A DNA stretch of 64,000 nt, taken from contig OX104115.1 of NCBI GenBank assembly GCA_944474755.1, positions 52,766,648 through 52,830,647 of the forward strand, given 5' to 3'. The position numbers and the translations under genes were made by a program. This document shows, piece by piece, positions 31,925 to 44,679 of the stretch. The notes beneath the pieces were generated by a model that was given only the letters and a program-made list of their open reading frames with translations, ran no database searches and had not been told where the DNA came from. Each line of letters starts with the position of its first letter. The first letter of the stretch is position 1. This DNA is from Limnoperna fortunei. Taxonomy: Eukaryota; Mollusca; Bivalvia; Mytilida; Modiolidae.

Positions 31925-34900
31925 GCACTGTTATTCATAGGTTGATAATAATGTATTATTTGAGACAACTGTATCAACTATGCATTTTTAAAAAATTCAA
32001 ATATATGGGCCAATCATTTAATTAATATACAATCTAGATAACAAACAAAAGCGTTTCTTGAACAAGATATTTCTACATATTCTATTAAGTAAATACGTGT
32101 ATCTTATTTCTAATAAATGCGTATTTCTTTGACACAAAAATAATATTAGTTTTCTAAAATATTCATATCAAATAACGAATATACTAAAATATTAATATAA
32201 ATATAATTTAAGTCGCGAGATGTCTGTCTGACCAACACTACGGAAGCCGTAAAGGGACATGGCGTTTGTGTGCTGAGGGTTAATCGATTTAACATAAAGT
32301 TGCGTATCATAAATCACTACGACTTGAAATATGTTAGAGAACACATTTTAATGACAATTGTTTCTGTTAGTAGCAGGATCGAAAAATATTATTGGTTTAC
32401 TACGAATCAAACTAGAAAATTGGCGGCACTATTTTTCCGTAAAATCAGTGGTTGTTTTCTTATCTAGTCCAATAATTGTTTAGTGCATCAAATGTTAAAT
32501 AAGTGTGAATCGCCATAGGAAGTAAGCAATTATAGAGAATGAACCAATTGTGTTAGAAATAGGAAAGTTTGCGCAATCATCTTGAACAAGAATCTTGATT
32601 TATCTTTATAATGCAATACTTACACTAACAGTTGTGGGATAAAAGTGCACTACCGGTATTTTTAACCGTAGAAAGTCATTCACAAAAAAATGCCCAAGCA
32701 ATGATAATAAAGAGAAATTAGCTGGATAAACGTTTCAGATACTCAACCACATTTCCACAAATTTACAAAGATTTAAATGGGAAAAAACTTTAAAATGTTA
32801 AACATGTAATTACCAGCGAATCATAACACTACCGATCTATTCGTTTTAATAGTTTAGTGCATTGCTAATTCACATAAACCAAGATTTTCTGTAGCCTACC
32901 ACAAGATAAGATTTTCGACTATTTTTAAGTTTGAAGTTTAAAACCACTCTCTGATTTATTTTCAGCTTTACAAAGGCATCTGATTTTGATAAGGGAGGAC
33001 GTTAAATAACTTGTTAAAGGTTCACCGACACACACACTGTCAGCAACTATTTCAGTCAATGATAAGGTCCAATAACTCTTTTTGGACCTAATTATTATGA
33101 CTGAAAGCTATAGCTTGTTGATTAAATAAGCGCGTTACGGCATTTTACATTGCAATCTTACGCTTTTACAACTTGTAATATTTAAAATCTGAACTTTGCA
33201 AATACGAAAACATAATGTTAATTTTATTTTGTTGATATTCAACAATTAGTTTATTATTGACATCCTGTTATAAAACGGCCTATGTGGGTCATGGATAAAC
33301 CATTAATAGGATTTATTACAGATCTTCATTTCAAAGGAAATTATAACAAGAATAAGAACATTGTTTTACCTTTATAACGTACAACATCATTTATACCTGT
33401 TTATTAATTCATACAGGGTCGATCGTGCTGAACACGGGTAACTTTTACAAGTAACTAAAATAAGTAGATTTCATTTCAGATATCATTATTACGTATCAAA
33501 TTTAAGTATTCGACAGGTGTTCGGAACAATATCCATTAAATGTAAAAAGGCTAAACATATAAGAGATAAATTGACTGTTAATTTGCAACTTGCAATAATC
33601 TCATACAAAAGATAATAATGTCTTCCTTTGAAGTTAATATAAAATCTCGGAAAAATTAATATGTTACTTACTAAGGGATGATTACTTTTAATTTGAAGAT
33701 ATTGTGTTACATGTATATAGAAACCATCCTATTTGGTCCTATTTGATAGAGGAAAAGGTGTAAAGAATGGTATTTCTTGTGATATGTCGTTAAACTAAAA
33801 CAGGTTAACAGAGGTAAAAATGCATTGATTTGTTTTCAGAACTTCATATGCTTGTCATAAACGTTAAAAAAGAAATAAAATTGTATGTAAACTACCCTCA
33901 CTCATAAGGTATATGTACACATACTCATCCCATCAGACAGCGAAAAAATACAGCACATAGGTATAAAATATATTAAAGAAATATATGCAAATGTACACAA
34001 ATGTAGTTGTTCGTGTTTTGTATCTGTAAAGACTGCTATAAAATAACTAATTCTTAAAATATAAACATGTATTTAGATTGTTTTATATGTCCTATGTAGT
34101 GTAAAATTGAACGCATGTTCTTATCTTATAACCATACTGATATTGATAGCTGTTTGTCAATAACTGTTGAAGTCAATCACACAATCTGCCCACCGTAAAG
34201 TGAGTTATCGCAACCTTAGTGTTGACGGCTATTTAAAACTGTTTCGGTTTCTGTTAGTTGATTGAATGTGGTTTAACGCAAAGTTTAGCAAGTGATTAAA
34301 CTACACATGTATGTCCCAGAGTATTGTTTGTATGTTTGTATGCCTAATTGCCACGTATCTAGTTTGTACCTTTCACCGAATACTGGTTAACATCAAGCAC
34401 ACAACCGTCAGTACAGCGATTTGTCGCAATCTTATTGTTTACACGACGCTGACAATTAGCAACCAGCAACCGCATAAGTGACTCTAAAGTTGCTCTTAAC
34501 AACAAGATTCAACGTAGAACACTTACAATAATAACTCCAGGTATTCTATTCATTGCCTTGGTTGGAAAAAGATTTACTGAAACGAATATTGAATTTTAAT
34601 AGTCCTGGTTTTCTAATATTCTGTTCTGTTCGGTACATTTTTGTTTGTTGCTCTGATAAAAATATTTTAATTTTAAACAACTGTTATGTTCCCTTTAGCG
34701 TTAAAACTAACTTGTCACGTTTTGGGGTTTGTGTCGTTTAATTAAACAAAATGTGGTCGAAATTCGAATTTGTATAGCTTTAATTTAAAAGACAGCAAGG
34801 TGTACTGTGACCAAACCAACTCGTGGTGGAAAACATCCTTGTTTTGCTCATTTCCGTATTTTGTAAAAGATACACCTGCCGTTCTATTGAAAAACCTGTA

Positions 34901-36529
34901 GGTTAAATAATTATAGGAAGCGAAGGCAACAATTTCTTGTTTACTAATGTGTTGTTAATTTCTTCGTTATTGTCCAAAATGTTTACGCCTTAATAAATGT
35001 AAGGTGTTTTCCTAGATGCATACTCGGTGTAGAAAACTTTGCACTTAAAATTAAAAACCTATGAGATGAGCGTTATTTGTTTATGAAGCAAATGATTCAT
35101 AGGTCAATTTTGTATTACCAGTTATTAATTATAAGGATTATTACAACGATCATTGAATTTTTATTTGTCATGCTAAAAACAATTGTCAAGGGAAATTGTG
35201 TTATTCAAATAATCCAGGAATAAACTTATGTCTTAAATAATAAGTAACAAAAGGCGTCGTGCGTTTTCTGCATGTTAAATGGAGCAAGTCAAATCGATAT
35301 AAGATTGTTATAATAACTTAAACTGAATGTTCCATAGTAACATAATAGGTATTAATATTTTTCATTTTTTTCTCAAAATGAATTATTATATACATAAAAA
35401 AATATGATATGTGATCAACTATGCATTAACTACTTTTTTGCATTATGTTTGCATTAAATCTGTTTGAACAGATCGATAAAATATTAATCAAACCATTTTT
35501 TGATTAAGATAGCCCATTTGAAAAACTTGCCGTCTTCTTATCCGTTAGATTATTAAATAAGCAGCAATTTACCACTTTATTGGAGTTTTATTTTGTTGTC
35601 TCATACTGAAAAGATCTAGTTTTTTTCAAAACGGATATGAAGTGATGTTACAAGACATCACACTTTAAATTCTAAACTCAACATGTCTTTATTACATTGT
35701 AACGTCGATAAAACTAAATTCTGAATGATTGCTCTTAATAACCAGTTACTTAACAAATTGTTTCATTTTATATAATTATAAAGGGCTATGAGTGCATGAA
35801 AAATTGAAATTTAATTTGTTTGTAGAAATGCACAAATGTTTAATTAATAATGCTAAAATTGCATTTTCATTTTACATAGAAGTTTCAGTAATTATTTTGA
35901 TTAATTAAATTAAAACAATTAAAACATAGTGGTATCCATAATCAAACCCAAGCATTATAATCAAACTAAAAAACGACAAATGCATTCAGAACAGACGTTA
36001 AATAATGAGCAAAACATTTAATAGGTAGAAATGAGTAAAATTAAATCATGCTGTGACTGTGTACTAAAACCGACTAGCCATGTTAATCGCTTACTGTCAT
36101 TCATTGTACGTATATCGCTCAAGCAGTATTCGCATACGGTCCGTTCGCAGGTTTTCTATTGTGAATGCATCGTGAACTTTGTTAACTTACACTAACACAG
36201 ACTCGACCAGGTGTGTCAAAATAACCATATATATTTAAACTAACGGTATAATAATAAAACGCACCGCTGTACTACTTATAAAAAAAAACTTTCCACATTT
36301 CTTGAAAATCGATAGATCATAAAAACATTACCACCCAAACACTGATCTATTTTAGTTGAAAAAACATTTGTAACTACAAAATTAACAGCAAAATATTGAT
36401 AGAATAAAAATTTAGAGCATTATAAGGCTTTAAGACCAGACATAATAAGCCACAACATGTTACAAATGTTGACAAAATAGCAATACCAATTATTTTTTTT
36501 ATAAATCTCTGTACCAATGCAAATATACA
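31925..36529. other. 4.6 kb without any recognisable feature
   Basis: AT-rich sequence. I found no conserved protein frame, no SINE boxes, no inverted-repeat borders and no tandem array. This is either intergenic or intronic DNA, or elements too old to read. Confidence 0.4.
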
Positions 36530-38296
36530 TGTAATTGGAAAACTGCAAATGTAATTGCAATATTCAACAAGGCGATAGCTAATACCGTCTAATTATAAAC
36601 CAACATACCTCATTAGCTGCGAAGGGAAGATAATGGAACATGTTATTTATAAATATGTTTTAAACACATGCAAAGAATTAACCTAATATATAAATATCAG
36701 TCTGGCTTTCTTCCTAACTGTTCCATAGTCCATCAATTGCTAGAAATATATAACTATATTTCAAATTCCATCAAAAAAAAAAGGAAACACGCTGTTTTCT
36801 GTGATTTGTCCAAAGCATGCAACAAAGTTTGGCATAAATGATTATTAAATTAAAATCTTAAGATGTGAACGAAAATGCATAAGAATGGTTTAAAAGCTAT
36901 GTAAATATAGGCAACAAAGAGTGCTATCAAGCAATCGTCGTCGGAGCATTGCAATGTATATGCTGGTGTACCACAAGGATCGGTAATAGGGCCATTATTA
37001 TTTTATATATATATATATAAAGGATATAGATAAAATCTTGTTTCTCTTTGCAGACGTTTTGCTGACGACACGTCGTTCAACTATTCTAGCCGTGACGTTT
37101 CGCATATACAATCTGTGATTTTAGAGTGCTGAACGATTTGTCACGAAAATGGTTAATGTCGTTTAACCCTGACAAAACAGAAATTATGTAAATCTCAAAT
37201 ATATTACCTTCTGATATTAGGTTTACACTAATTGACACAGATATACTAGTTACTAAATTTCATAAACATCTAGGAGTCACTTTTAGTAGTGATGCTAAAT
37301 GGAACGTACATATTGCAAATATTATATGAAGGTTTTTAGGCACCTAAACGTACCAAGGAAACATAAATAAAAATCAAATAGAAAAACTCTAGAAAAGCTG
37401 CATTTAGTCTTCATAGGACCACTTTTTGGGTATCCCTGTGAAGTTTAGGATAACGTTGGTGTGGTTTACTACAATAAACTTGAGCAACTGCAGCTAGAGG
37501 GTGCTCGAATCGTCACATGCCCACCAAATTTTACCAATTTAATTAATATTTATACCGAAACGGGGTGTGAACCTTTGGTTAGGCGTAGAAAAATGTATGA
37601 ACCTACACATGTTTTATAATATACAACATAGTTCTACACCAGCATATCCTTGTAATTTAATACTGCCAACTATACAATGCACGTCCGTGTATCCTGTGCG
37701 TAACGGTAATAACATTATGACCACATATTGTAGAGTAACCCTGACTAACTAAACTTTAAAACCGTAAACTATACGACAGTGGAACAGCTTAGATATGTCA
37801 ATACTTAATATCGAATCTATATTTAAATTTAAATCCGAACAAAAAAACCTGAACCCATATCGAAAAGTTCAGAAGCATTGTGAATATGGACAGCGCAAAT
37901 TCAATATTGTGAAGATTCGTATTAATATTTTTTGCATGTTTCAAGCATACCAACAACATATTATTTTATAACCGTGCCTGGCTGCCAAATACTGTCCAGT
38001 AAATGTAGAACTTTTATCATCTGGCAACCCGTTTTTGACCACTGAACAGAAGTTTTTTATCACATATACAAGTATATCGAAGGGTAAGAAAGATTACATA
38101 ATGTTGAATGCATTGAGCACAGGGTTTTTGAATCACACTATCCTTATTCTTTATTTTTTCTAATATCTGCAATATATTTTTCTTTCCTTATACTTGTATA
38201 CATATTTTATCTAACACATATAATTTACTATAATTTGTTTAACTTGTGTCTTATCCTATTTGTATATTTGAGCAAATGAAATATGTTTAAACTAAA
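36530..38296 (+). mobile_element. Jockey-like LINE relic, reverse transcriptase to 3' end
   Basis: 5'-truncated non-LTR retrotransposon on the + strand. In shifting frames it shows GKIMEHVIYKYVL, YQSGFLPNCSIVHQLL, AVFCDLSKACNKVWHK, VYAGVPQGSVIGPLL, RFADDTSFNYSSRDV, FNPDKTEIM and HKHLGVTFSSDAKWNVHI. These are the ordered RT blocks and the start of the thumb. Then comes the C-terminal region (LEQLQLEGARIVTCPPN, VYPVRNGNNIMTTYCRVTLT, RQWNSL). The 3' end is ATTTGAGCAAATGAAATATG with TTTAAACTAA. Many stops and indels make it inactive. Confidence 0.85.
37019..37200 (+). pseudogene. RT catalytic box of the LINE relic
   Basis: The sequence cgttttgctgacgacacg (within 37057-37074) encodes RFADDT, the catalytic motif with the two aspartates. 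A T/A repeat (about 37004-37018) has expanded between the upstream GPLL motif and this box, which shifts the frame. Confidence 0.8.
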
Positions 38297-40369
38297 CAAC
38301 AAAACTCACATAATCATGAATGGGTACTTGTGTGTGTGGTGTATATCTGAAAGAAATTGGGTGACATGCAAATACATTAACGATTCGGAGGTAGATTTAT
38401 TTGTTTGTTGTCCTTTGAGTCAGATACCAGCGGGAGTTGCTAGAGGTTGTGTTTGTTTTCTGCTTGCCCTGTATAAAGATGGCATTTCTGTGTTTCTGTT
38501 TTTCTATTCACTTAACCAGTTCTCTACTGTCATCGTCACATCCATCGCATCTCTACGACTGTTAAGTTCCTCAACGTACATGATTGTATAAGTCGGACAT
38601 CAAAAGAATGTTTAATTACTTGTGTCGTGATCTTTTTAGCGAATATTATTAATGCACGGTCTGCTGTCTTTAATCAAATTGTGTGTGTCTTAAATGTTAA
38701 CTTGTCTTATTTCTGTACATAGAGTTTATATGTTTTCTTATTAATTAAAGTTTCTTCTTCAAATAAGGAAATTGTTTACCTCTCAATGGTCATCTTAACC
38801 CTTTAAATCAACCTAATGAAGGTGGGCGCAGTTTCTTAAATATATGTAAACTATATACCACTAATGGTTGATATTTTGCATAATTTTGATTTTATTTTCT
38901 TACTTCTTGCTCTTTTACATTTAATTTGAAGTTTACACTAAATTACGACGTGTCATATGAATATCCCCCTAGAATGTGTTTAATTTGCCACAAGGTTACT
39001 AAAACATTATTCTAAGTAGCTTTATATCGTTGCATGAACAACTCGTATTTCAAAATAACTATCAACAAATAGTCAAATTTATTTACATTTTGTCATACTT
39101 CCGTCTTCATTAAAAACTCAAAAACACATAATGAACATACTTATTGCAATGATCGGAAATTATATATTATTGATTCTGTGGGGAAAAATAGGAGCTCTAA
39201 GGCATTCTAAAATTAATGGCGACAGTGTTGATTTGAACAAGATAATGTACAAAATTTATATATGAGGCAGAGTGCTGAACCGTCCTTTTAAAAATTGATA
39301 TAATGCGTAAAGCATTTTTTGTTGTATGGATCTGAAATTAAGAAAAAAATCAATATCTATTTAGAAAAGGCTTTGAAATGAAGGAATTTTTTTTACAAAA
39401 ACATTAATTGTTTTTAAAGTTAAGATTCTGCAAACTGTGCAAGTTATATGATCAGGAACTTTGCAGATATAAAACAGAAATTTATATTTAACTCATTGGA
39501 ATTGGCTAATTTTGAGTCAGATTCCTTTCTGAAAAAATACTTGCTTTTATATTGCGTTTAAAATTGCGGTATTTGTTTATGTAAAAAAATGAAAAATTTG
39601 TTGAATAGTAAGGCATGTATTGAATGTAAATAAACGAAGACTATCAACATAATGCGATGAAGAATTCTCATAAGGCTATTTATTATAGCCTTTTCAAAAT
39701 GTAGTGTTCAATAGGTAAAATACTTCAAATTTTGAGATATGGACATTTCTACTATTTGTAAATTTGTTAATTTTGCACGACAAATCACTGACTACCAGTA
39801 AAGGTAGATATTTAGAAACGTATGATTTGTGTATACAATAATGCTAAAATATTGATGGTAATTTTATGGTGACTTTTCATTTGAAAAACATGTAAATACT
39901 TTTATGATTAGAGGAAAAAGTTTACCTAAAAATGTACTTCTTTCAAATACCCTTAAATAAAGTCCAATTATGTGCGACACTAAAACAGACAGTGTAATAT
40001 ATATGTTATGTATATACATTGTTCGTTCTCTATGCTTGTTCTCTTTCCCTTATTTTCATATTGCACATACATATTGTACTGTTATTTTATACTTGTTTCG
40101 TATTTCTGTACTAGTAGTGGCTAATGAGAACTAAATGAATGAAGTGGAAAAGTGCTAGGCTTGGACGTGAATTCGCAAGTGGCAAAAGCCTTTAAAGCTG
40201 TCTCCTGTTTATTTGTTTGTCTAAATGTTTTTACACAGATCCAAATCCGGTTACTTTTATTTCTTTTGTTAATTGATTATTAAGTTCCATATTACATGTA
40301 TTTACTGTTGCATCTATTTTATTGTTTTTATTTATACATAACAAAACAAAAACCTAAAAGCTAAGAGGA
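38297..40369. other. No recognisable gene
   Basis: AT-rich. The open frame 38283-38591 begins in the LINE tail and has no recognisable motif. Confidence 0.35.
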
Positions 40370-40920
40370 GTTACCTCCCAAACCATAACGCATCCGCACC
40401 CCAATGGTCTGTCTCCTGAACACATGCATTTGCGTATCGTTTACCTCTACGCCTCCAAACATGTGTTCGTGAAAACACGATCTATCGGACCACAACACAC
40501 ACAGATGGCCATTGTCTGTATGCCCATCATTGACGCGTTAGTTTCAATACAAGTCGGTTTTGACACCGCTGTGGGGTGAGTATGTTTCCTCGGAAATATC
40601 GTTATGCTCCGAGACCATTATGACGTAGTCGACGTTTAACTGTATTAGATTGGCCTTCGTGGCCAATCGTCTGCACGGCGGTTCGGAATCGATCTCGTAA
40701 ATGCCGGAGGCGAATGTAACTGTCTTGTTGAGGGGTCACTGTTCTTTGTCTCCCTGGGCGTGACCTGTCGTTCACTGAACTCGTCTCCTAATGTCGTTGA
40801 GCCAAGCGAGTAATTGTCGACGGTGAACAATGCATCCGACAAGCGAGATTTTATGTCGAAGATTCTGTCTTGGATCATGCCAAAAAACCTCATGTTGCTG
40901 ATTCTCTAAAAGCCATGGCA
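40370..40920 (-). pseudogene. Tc1/mariner transposase relic
   Basis: Read on the minus strand in shifting frames, the region gives a helix-turn-helix remnant, then a block ending in NRRADDWPRRP (40645-40893). Next comes the catalytic-domain piece WPSVCVVV-RSIVF, followed by HVWRRRGKRYANACVQETDH and WGADALWFG. The last block corresponds to the RVWRR.GERY...DR.GGGSVMVWG pattern of Tc1-like transposases. The first catalytic aspartate context (FSDES in active copies) is lost. I could not identify the inverted repeats. The copy is distinct from the Tc1 element at 2524-4566. Confidence 0.7.
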
Positions 40921-41475
40921 TTATCATAGGTGTGTAGAGTAAGACTTAAGATGGGAATTTTGTAGAAATAATTTGATCTCATCATTATTACTACAAACAA
41001 AGTAAAATCACACACGTACTAGTTATTATTTCACGAATTTGTTTTTATAATTTAAAAAAATGTCGATAGCCATGTGAATTTCAAGTCCAATTAAAACGTG
41101 TAAGGTACATACTAACAATCTAATACCTCGATAACATCTTATTATTATAGATTTTTCTATTTGAAGATCATAAATAATCCAAACCATTTAGAATAAAACC
41201 CAGTGAAAAAACTCTAACAGTATTTAAAAGTGCATGTATACATACCACAATAGTTATAAATCTTTTAAAGTAATATGATGGTCTGAGTGTTTATAACGAC
41301 ACTTTTTGCAATTGTTCAGCTACACCCCCTGAAACGTAAAACGTTCCCATTTATGCGTTCGTATTTCGTTTTCCGTTCGTTCGTATATCGTTTTCAGTTC
41401 GTCCATCCGTACGTCCGTTCGTTCGTTCGTTCGTCCGCATGCGCAGTACAGGTAAAAATCAGTCTCCCTATTTAC

Positions 41476-41597
41476 CGACAAGAACCGTCAAGAATCGACA
41501 AGAACCGACAAGAAGTTAAATTACCGACAAGAAGCATTAAATTACCGACAAGAAGCATTAGATTACCGACAAGAAGTATTTTTTCACCGACAAGAAA
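41476..41597 (+). repeat. Subterminal ACCGACAAGAA repeats, left end
   Basis: About seven copies of the 11-mer ACCGACAAGAA or close variants (CCGTCAAGAA, TCGACAAGAA), spaced by AAATT or GCATTAAATT. They mirror the right-end repeats at 44546-44655. Repeated subterminal motifs are a usual transposase-binding arrangement. Confidence 0.8.
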
Positions 41598-42223
41598 GAA
41601 AAAAATGATGAATTATCTTTATTATTATGAAAAGGAATTTAAAAAAATATTTTTGTGATTTGTTTGTAATTTTAGTTGCCGTTGTTGTGTGCGACATGTA
41701 GTTTAGTAATTTCCTACGACAAGAACGTTTAATAATAAATTGTATTCCTAAGTATGTCAAAAAATTAGTTAATCTAAAAAAAATATATACTATATAAAAT
41801 TCAACAACTCGCTAATTATTGCTAATTAGGATGATTAATTGACTACACGTGTCGGTAATATCATGTACGATTCTGTAATACCTTGATTGTTTTACAATTA
41901 GCAATCTCTGTCATAATTGGCACACGCCTTGTGATAATTGTTTCTTTTGAAGAACCGTTAAATGCTTATAGTAAAACAACAAACTTTAATAAAAGCCAGT
42001 TGAAAACGAAAATATAACCTTTGAAGATTGTTTATGTTGTTGTGAGAAGAAAAAAAAGTATAAGGTTTTGTTTTTATTACATTTTTTAAAAATCATTATA
42101 TTTTAACCTTTGCAAGAATCTACTTGTTGTACCATACATTTTCTCCTTGGGCAAGAGAAATTGATATAAATCAGTACTCTGTTTCTGGTAACGGGCATAC
42201 TAGTAACACAACTGATTATCTCC

Positions 42224-42406
42224 TTGGGCAAGAGGAAAAAAAAGCTAGAAAAAAAAGACATGTACCCTTGTGGCACTTGCAAGAAAAATTGCACACGCTC
42301 GTGCGTGTATTGTGAAAAATGTGAAACTTGGCTTCACAGCAGATGTCAGAATCTCAATAAACATCAATTTACACAATTCAGCACAAAATACTCTGACAGA
42401 AGATAG
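42224..42406 (+). pseudogene. PHD-like zinc finger of the Mutator-like element
   Basis: The 60-codon frame has a lysine-rich start, then YPCGTCKKNCTRSCVYCEKC and ETWLHSRCQNLN. The spacing Cys-x2-Cys, Cys-x2-Cys, His-x2-Cys fits the first part of a PHD-type finger, which binds zinc and often reads chromatin or DNA. The frame stops soon after (YSDRR). Another frame (42270-42590) carries on with similar coding character (LTEDRIARQILNEYKMYVKD) up to the nested element, so a frameshift near 42380 has split one gene. Confidence 0.6.
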
Positions 42407-42483
42407 AATTGCAAGGCAAATTCTAAATGAGTACAAAATGTATGTGAAGGACAAAAAACCTATCCAGGTAACTGGTGACTCAC

Positions 42484-43855
42484 CAGTGTTTTTGAAACTT
42501 TTCAAATCTGGGGGTCATGATGACCCTCTGCAGCTGAGTTTAGGGAGTCAAATACAATTTTCGAGGGTCATATTTATTATTCAGTTTTGATGATAAAAAA
42601 CTTGTATCGAACAATGTTGCAAACAAGAGTAAACAATATATACCACTGCCTAAAATTACATTTAGAGAGATTGTAATATAATTTCTGCATGGATTATTTA
42701 TACATCTGAAATAATACACGCATATCTGGTGTATGCAAAAATGTTCTGTTTCATGTCAATATCCTAATACAATTGATTTCAATAATTGTTTATGAAAAAA
42801 AGAATTCGATAGTATCATACATGTGTATCTAACCAGAATTTAAAAGAAGGCAATTATTTAGTGTGACTTCTCTGGAAATACAGCACAAATTAGATGATAG
42901 CTTATTTGTTTTTATCTGTTTAGTTTCTTTAAGAAAACTAGACAAGGTTTGCAGTGTAGAAGGTAGAGGTATTAAACAGCTGAAAATAAAAACTGTTGAA
43001 ACTTTAATAGATATCTGAAAGCAAAAAGGATAATGTATGTTTGTCAAGGATATGATCATCAGTAAACCAATGTCGTTCTAAAGCTGATTTCTGAAAGACG
43101 ATTGCAAAAGTGTTTGATCACGTGGTTGCGCTACTTTGATCCTACTTCAAAAACAATCGTTCTCGTCATGCTAATTTTGGAATAAACTTATCAATTTTAA
43201 CATCGTGGGTTGACTGTTTATTTGTTGAAAGTGTTGCCTTAATCAAATAATCAAATTTAGGAAGCGTATCGTTCCACGTGTATACAAAACTGTCAGAGTT
43301 GAAGATAAAGTCCGAGGACTCCCGGAAGTAACGAACTGGTTATAAAATAATCGTTTTCCTAATCGGCAACACAAAGGATACCAGCTTATACATTTTCCAA
43401 AAAGTAGGCCTACGAAAATAACATACGCTGCCGGATCAGACGAGTATTAAAACATTTTTGGTACATAATTTGCTAAATTTCACTAAATAATTGCCTTCTT
43501 TTAAATTCTGGTTATATACACATGTATGATACTATCGAATTCTTTTTTTCATAAACAATTATTGAAATCAATTGTATTAGGATATTGACATGAAACAGAA
43601 CATTTTTGCATACACCAGATATGCGTGTATTATTTCAGATGTATAAATAATTCATGCAGAAATTATATTACAATCTCTCTAAATGTAATTTTAGGCAGTG
43701 GTATATATTGTTTACTCTTGTTTGCAACATTGTTCGATACAAGTTTTTTATCATCAAAACTGAATAATAAACCCTTGAAAATTGTATTTGACTCCCTAAA
43801 CTCAGCTGCAAAGGGTCATTGTGACCCCCAGATTTGAAAAGTTTCAAAAACACTG
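42484..43855. mobile_element. Nested foldback element, ~380-base near-identical arms
   Basis: Left arm 42484-42863 begins CAGTGTTTTTGAAACTTTTC and ends GGCAATTATTTAGTG. The right arm 43481-43855 is its complement with only a few differences, for example GGGGGTCATGATGACC versus GGGGGTCACAATGACC. A 617-base unique spacer lies between. The left junction lies in a perfect 15-base palindrome (CTGGTGACTCACCAG). No target duplication is evident, and there is no transposase in the spacer. The high arm identity suggests a recent insertion or arm-to-arm correction. Confidence 0.85.
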
Positions 43856-43861
43856 CATGGT

Positions 43862-44471
43862 AATGCAAAACATACACACCAAGAGTACATCAGAACATTA
43901 CCAAATACTAAACAAGTAATAAGATCTAAAGTTGATTCGGGCAAATCCGTTAAAAGAATATTTTCGGACAACTTTGACTCTGACCATCAACCCAGAGACT
44001 CAAAATATGTAGAAAATGTGAAATATAAAATCAATAAAGAGCAAAATCCTTCAAACAAACAAAATGTGACTGACGACATGCAAAGCATCATTAATATGAT
44101 TTCTGCGAAACATCCATTTATAAAAGCAAATAATAACAGAACTGTTCGGTGAAAATGGTCTAATAGAGCTTGACACAACTGTTGACTTTACCAGCAAAGT
44201 CACAGAAATTGAATGAAAATACAGTACTCTGCTTGGTGGTTATTTAACAGATAAGGTTATTCCTACTATCAGGGAATACGTGCACAAGGCACGCAAAAAT
44301 GACTCAAGAATTCCTTTGCAGTGGAAAAACAATAATTGTGAGGCCATGAACCACATCTTGAAACTAAATCAAGATTGGAAGCCAGAAAAATTACCTGAGC
44401 TTATAGATAAAATTTATAAAGAGATCAAACTCCAAGTGTCTGATAAAGGGAGCAATATATGGTCACGGTGA
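43862..44471 (+). pseudogene. Mutator-like transposase relic, catalytic middle missing
   Basis: On the + strand one frame gives HTHQEYIRTLPNTKQ, then DDMQSIINMISAKHPFIKA, typical of the region before the catalytic core. After a stop, a second frame reads ELFGENGLIELDTTVDFTSK, then YLTDKVIPTIREYVHKAR and WKNNNCEAMNHILKL with PELIDKIYKEIKLQV. The N-N-x-C/A-E-x-x-N-x-x-L motif follows the catalytic core in Mutator-like transposases. Everything between, including the DDE residues, is absent. A deletion near 44130 joins the two parts. The family assignment is from the motif and the 9-base duplication. Confidence 0.6.
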
Positions 44472-44545
44472 CTATGAATTGAGCTCGTCAGTGGCACACT
44501 TACATTTTTTTCATAATAAATATAACAAATAATCTTTTTTTCTTT

Positions 44546-44655
44546 CTTGTCGGAGAAAATCAGCTTCTTGTCGGTAAAAAAATGCTTATTGTCGGTAATT
44601 CTACCTTCTTGTCGGTTCTTGTCGGTAATTCTACCTTCTTGTCGGTTCTTGTAGG
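44546..44655 (-). repeat. Subterminal ACCGACAAGAA repeats, right end
   Basis: About six inverse copies (TTCTTGTCGGT) separated by AATTCTACC or AAAAAAATGC. One 29-base block, TTCTTGTCGG plus TTCTTGTCGG and AATTCTACC, is directly duplicated. Complementary in order to the left-end array. Confidence 0.8.
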
Positions 44656-44679
44656 TAAATAGTGGGACCCGGTAAAAAT

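Larger units (their letters stand above)
41460..44670 (+). mobile_element. Mutator-like DNA transposon, non-autonomous
   Basis: GGTAAAAAT occurs at 41451-41459 and at 44671-44679, a 9-base target duplication as expected for Mutator-like elements. The ends are related inverted repeats (left CTATTTACCGACAAGAACC, right complement CTATTTACCTACAAGAACC). They continue as several ACCGACAAGAA copies on each side. Coding remnants on the + strand are a PHD-like zinc finger (42224-42406) and the N- and C-terminal parts of a transposase (43862-44471). A foldback element is nested in between (42484-43855). Confidence 0.8.

Noticed and set aside
38283..38591. 102-codon frame as a gene
   Set aside because: It begins in the LINE tail, has no recognisable motif, and no splice or regulatory context supports it.
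41476..41597. CRISPR-like array (regular ACCGACAAGAA repeats)
   Set aside because: Spacing is irregular, units are only 11 bases, an inverse set exists at the other end of a transposon, and the DNA is animal nuclear.
42478..42492. AP-1 type site (GTGACTCAC) as a regulatory element
   Set aside because: It is created at the junction of the nested element within a dead transposase, so a regulatory role is not supported.
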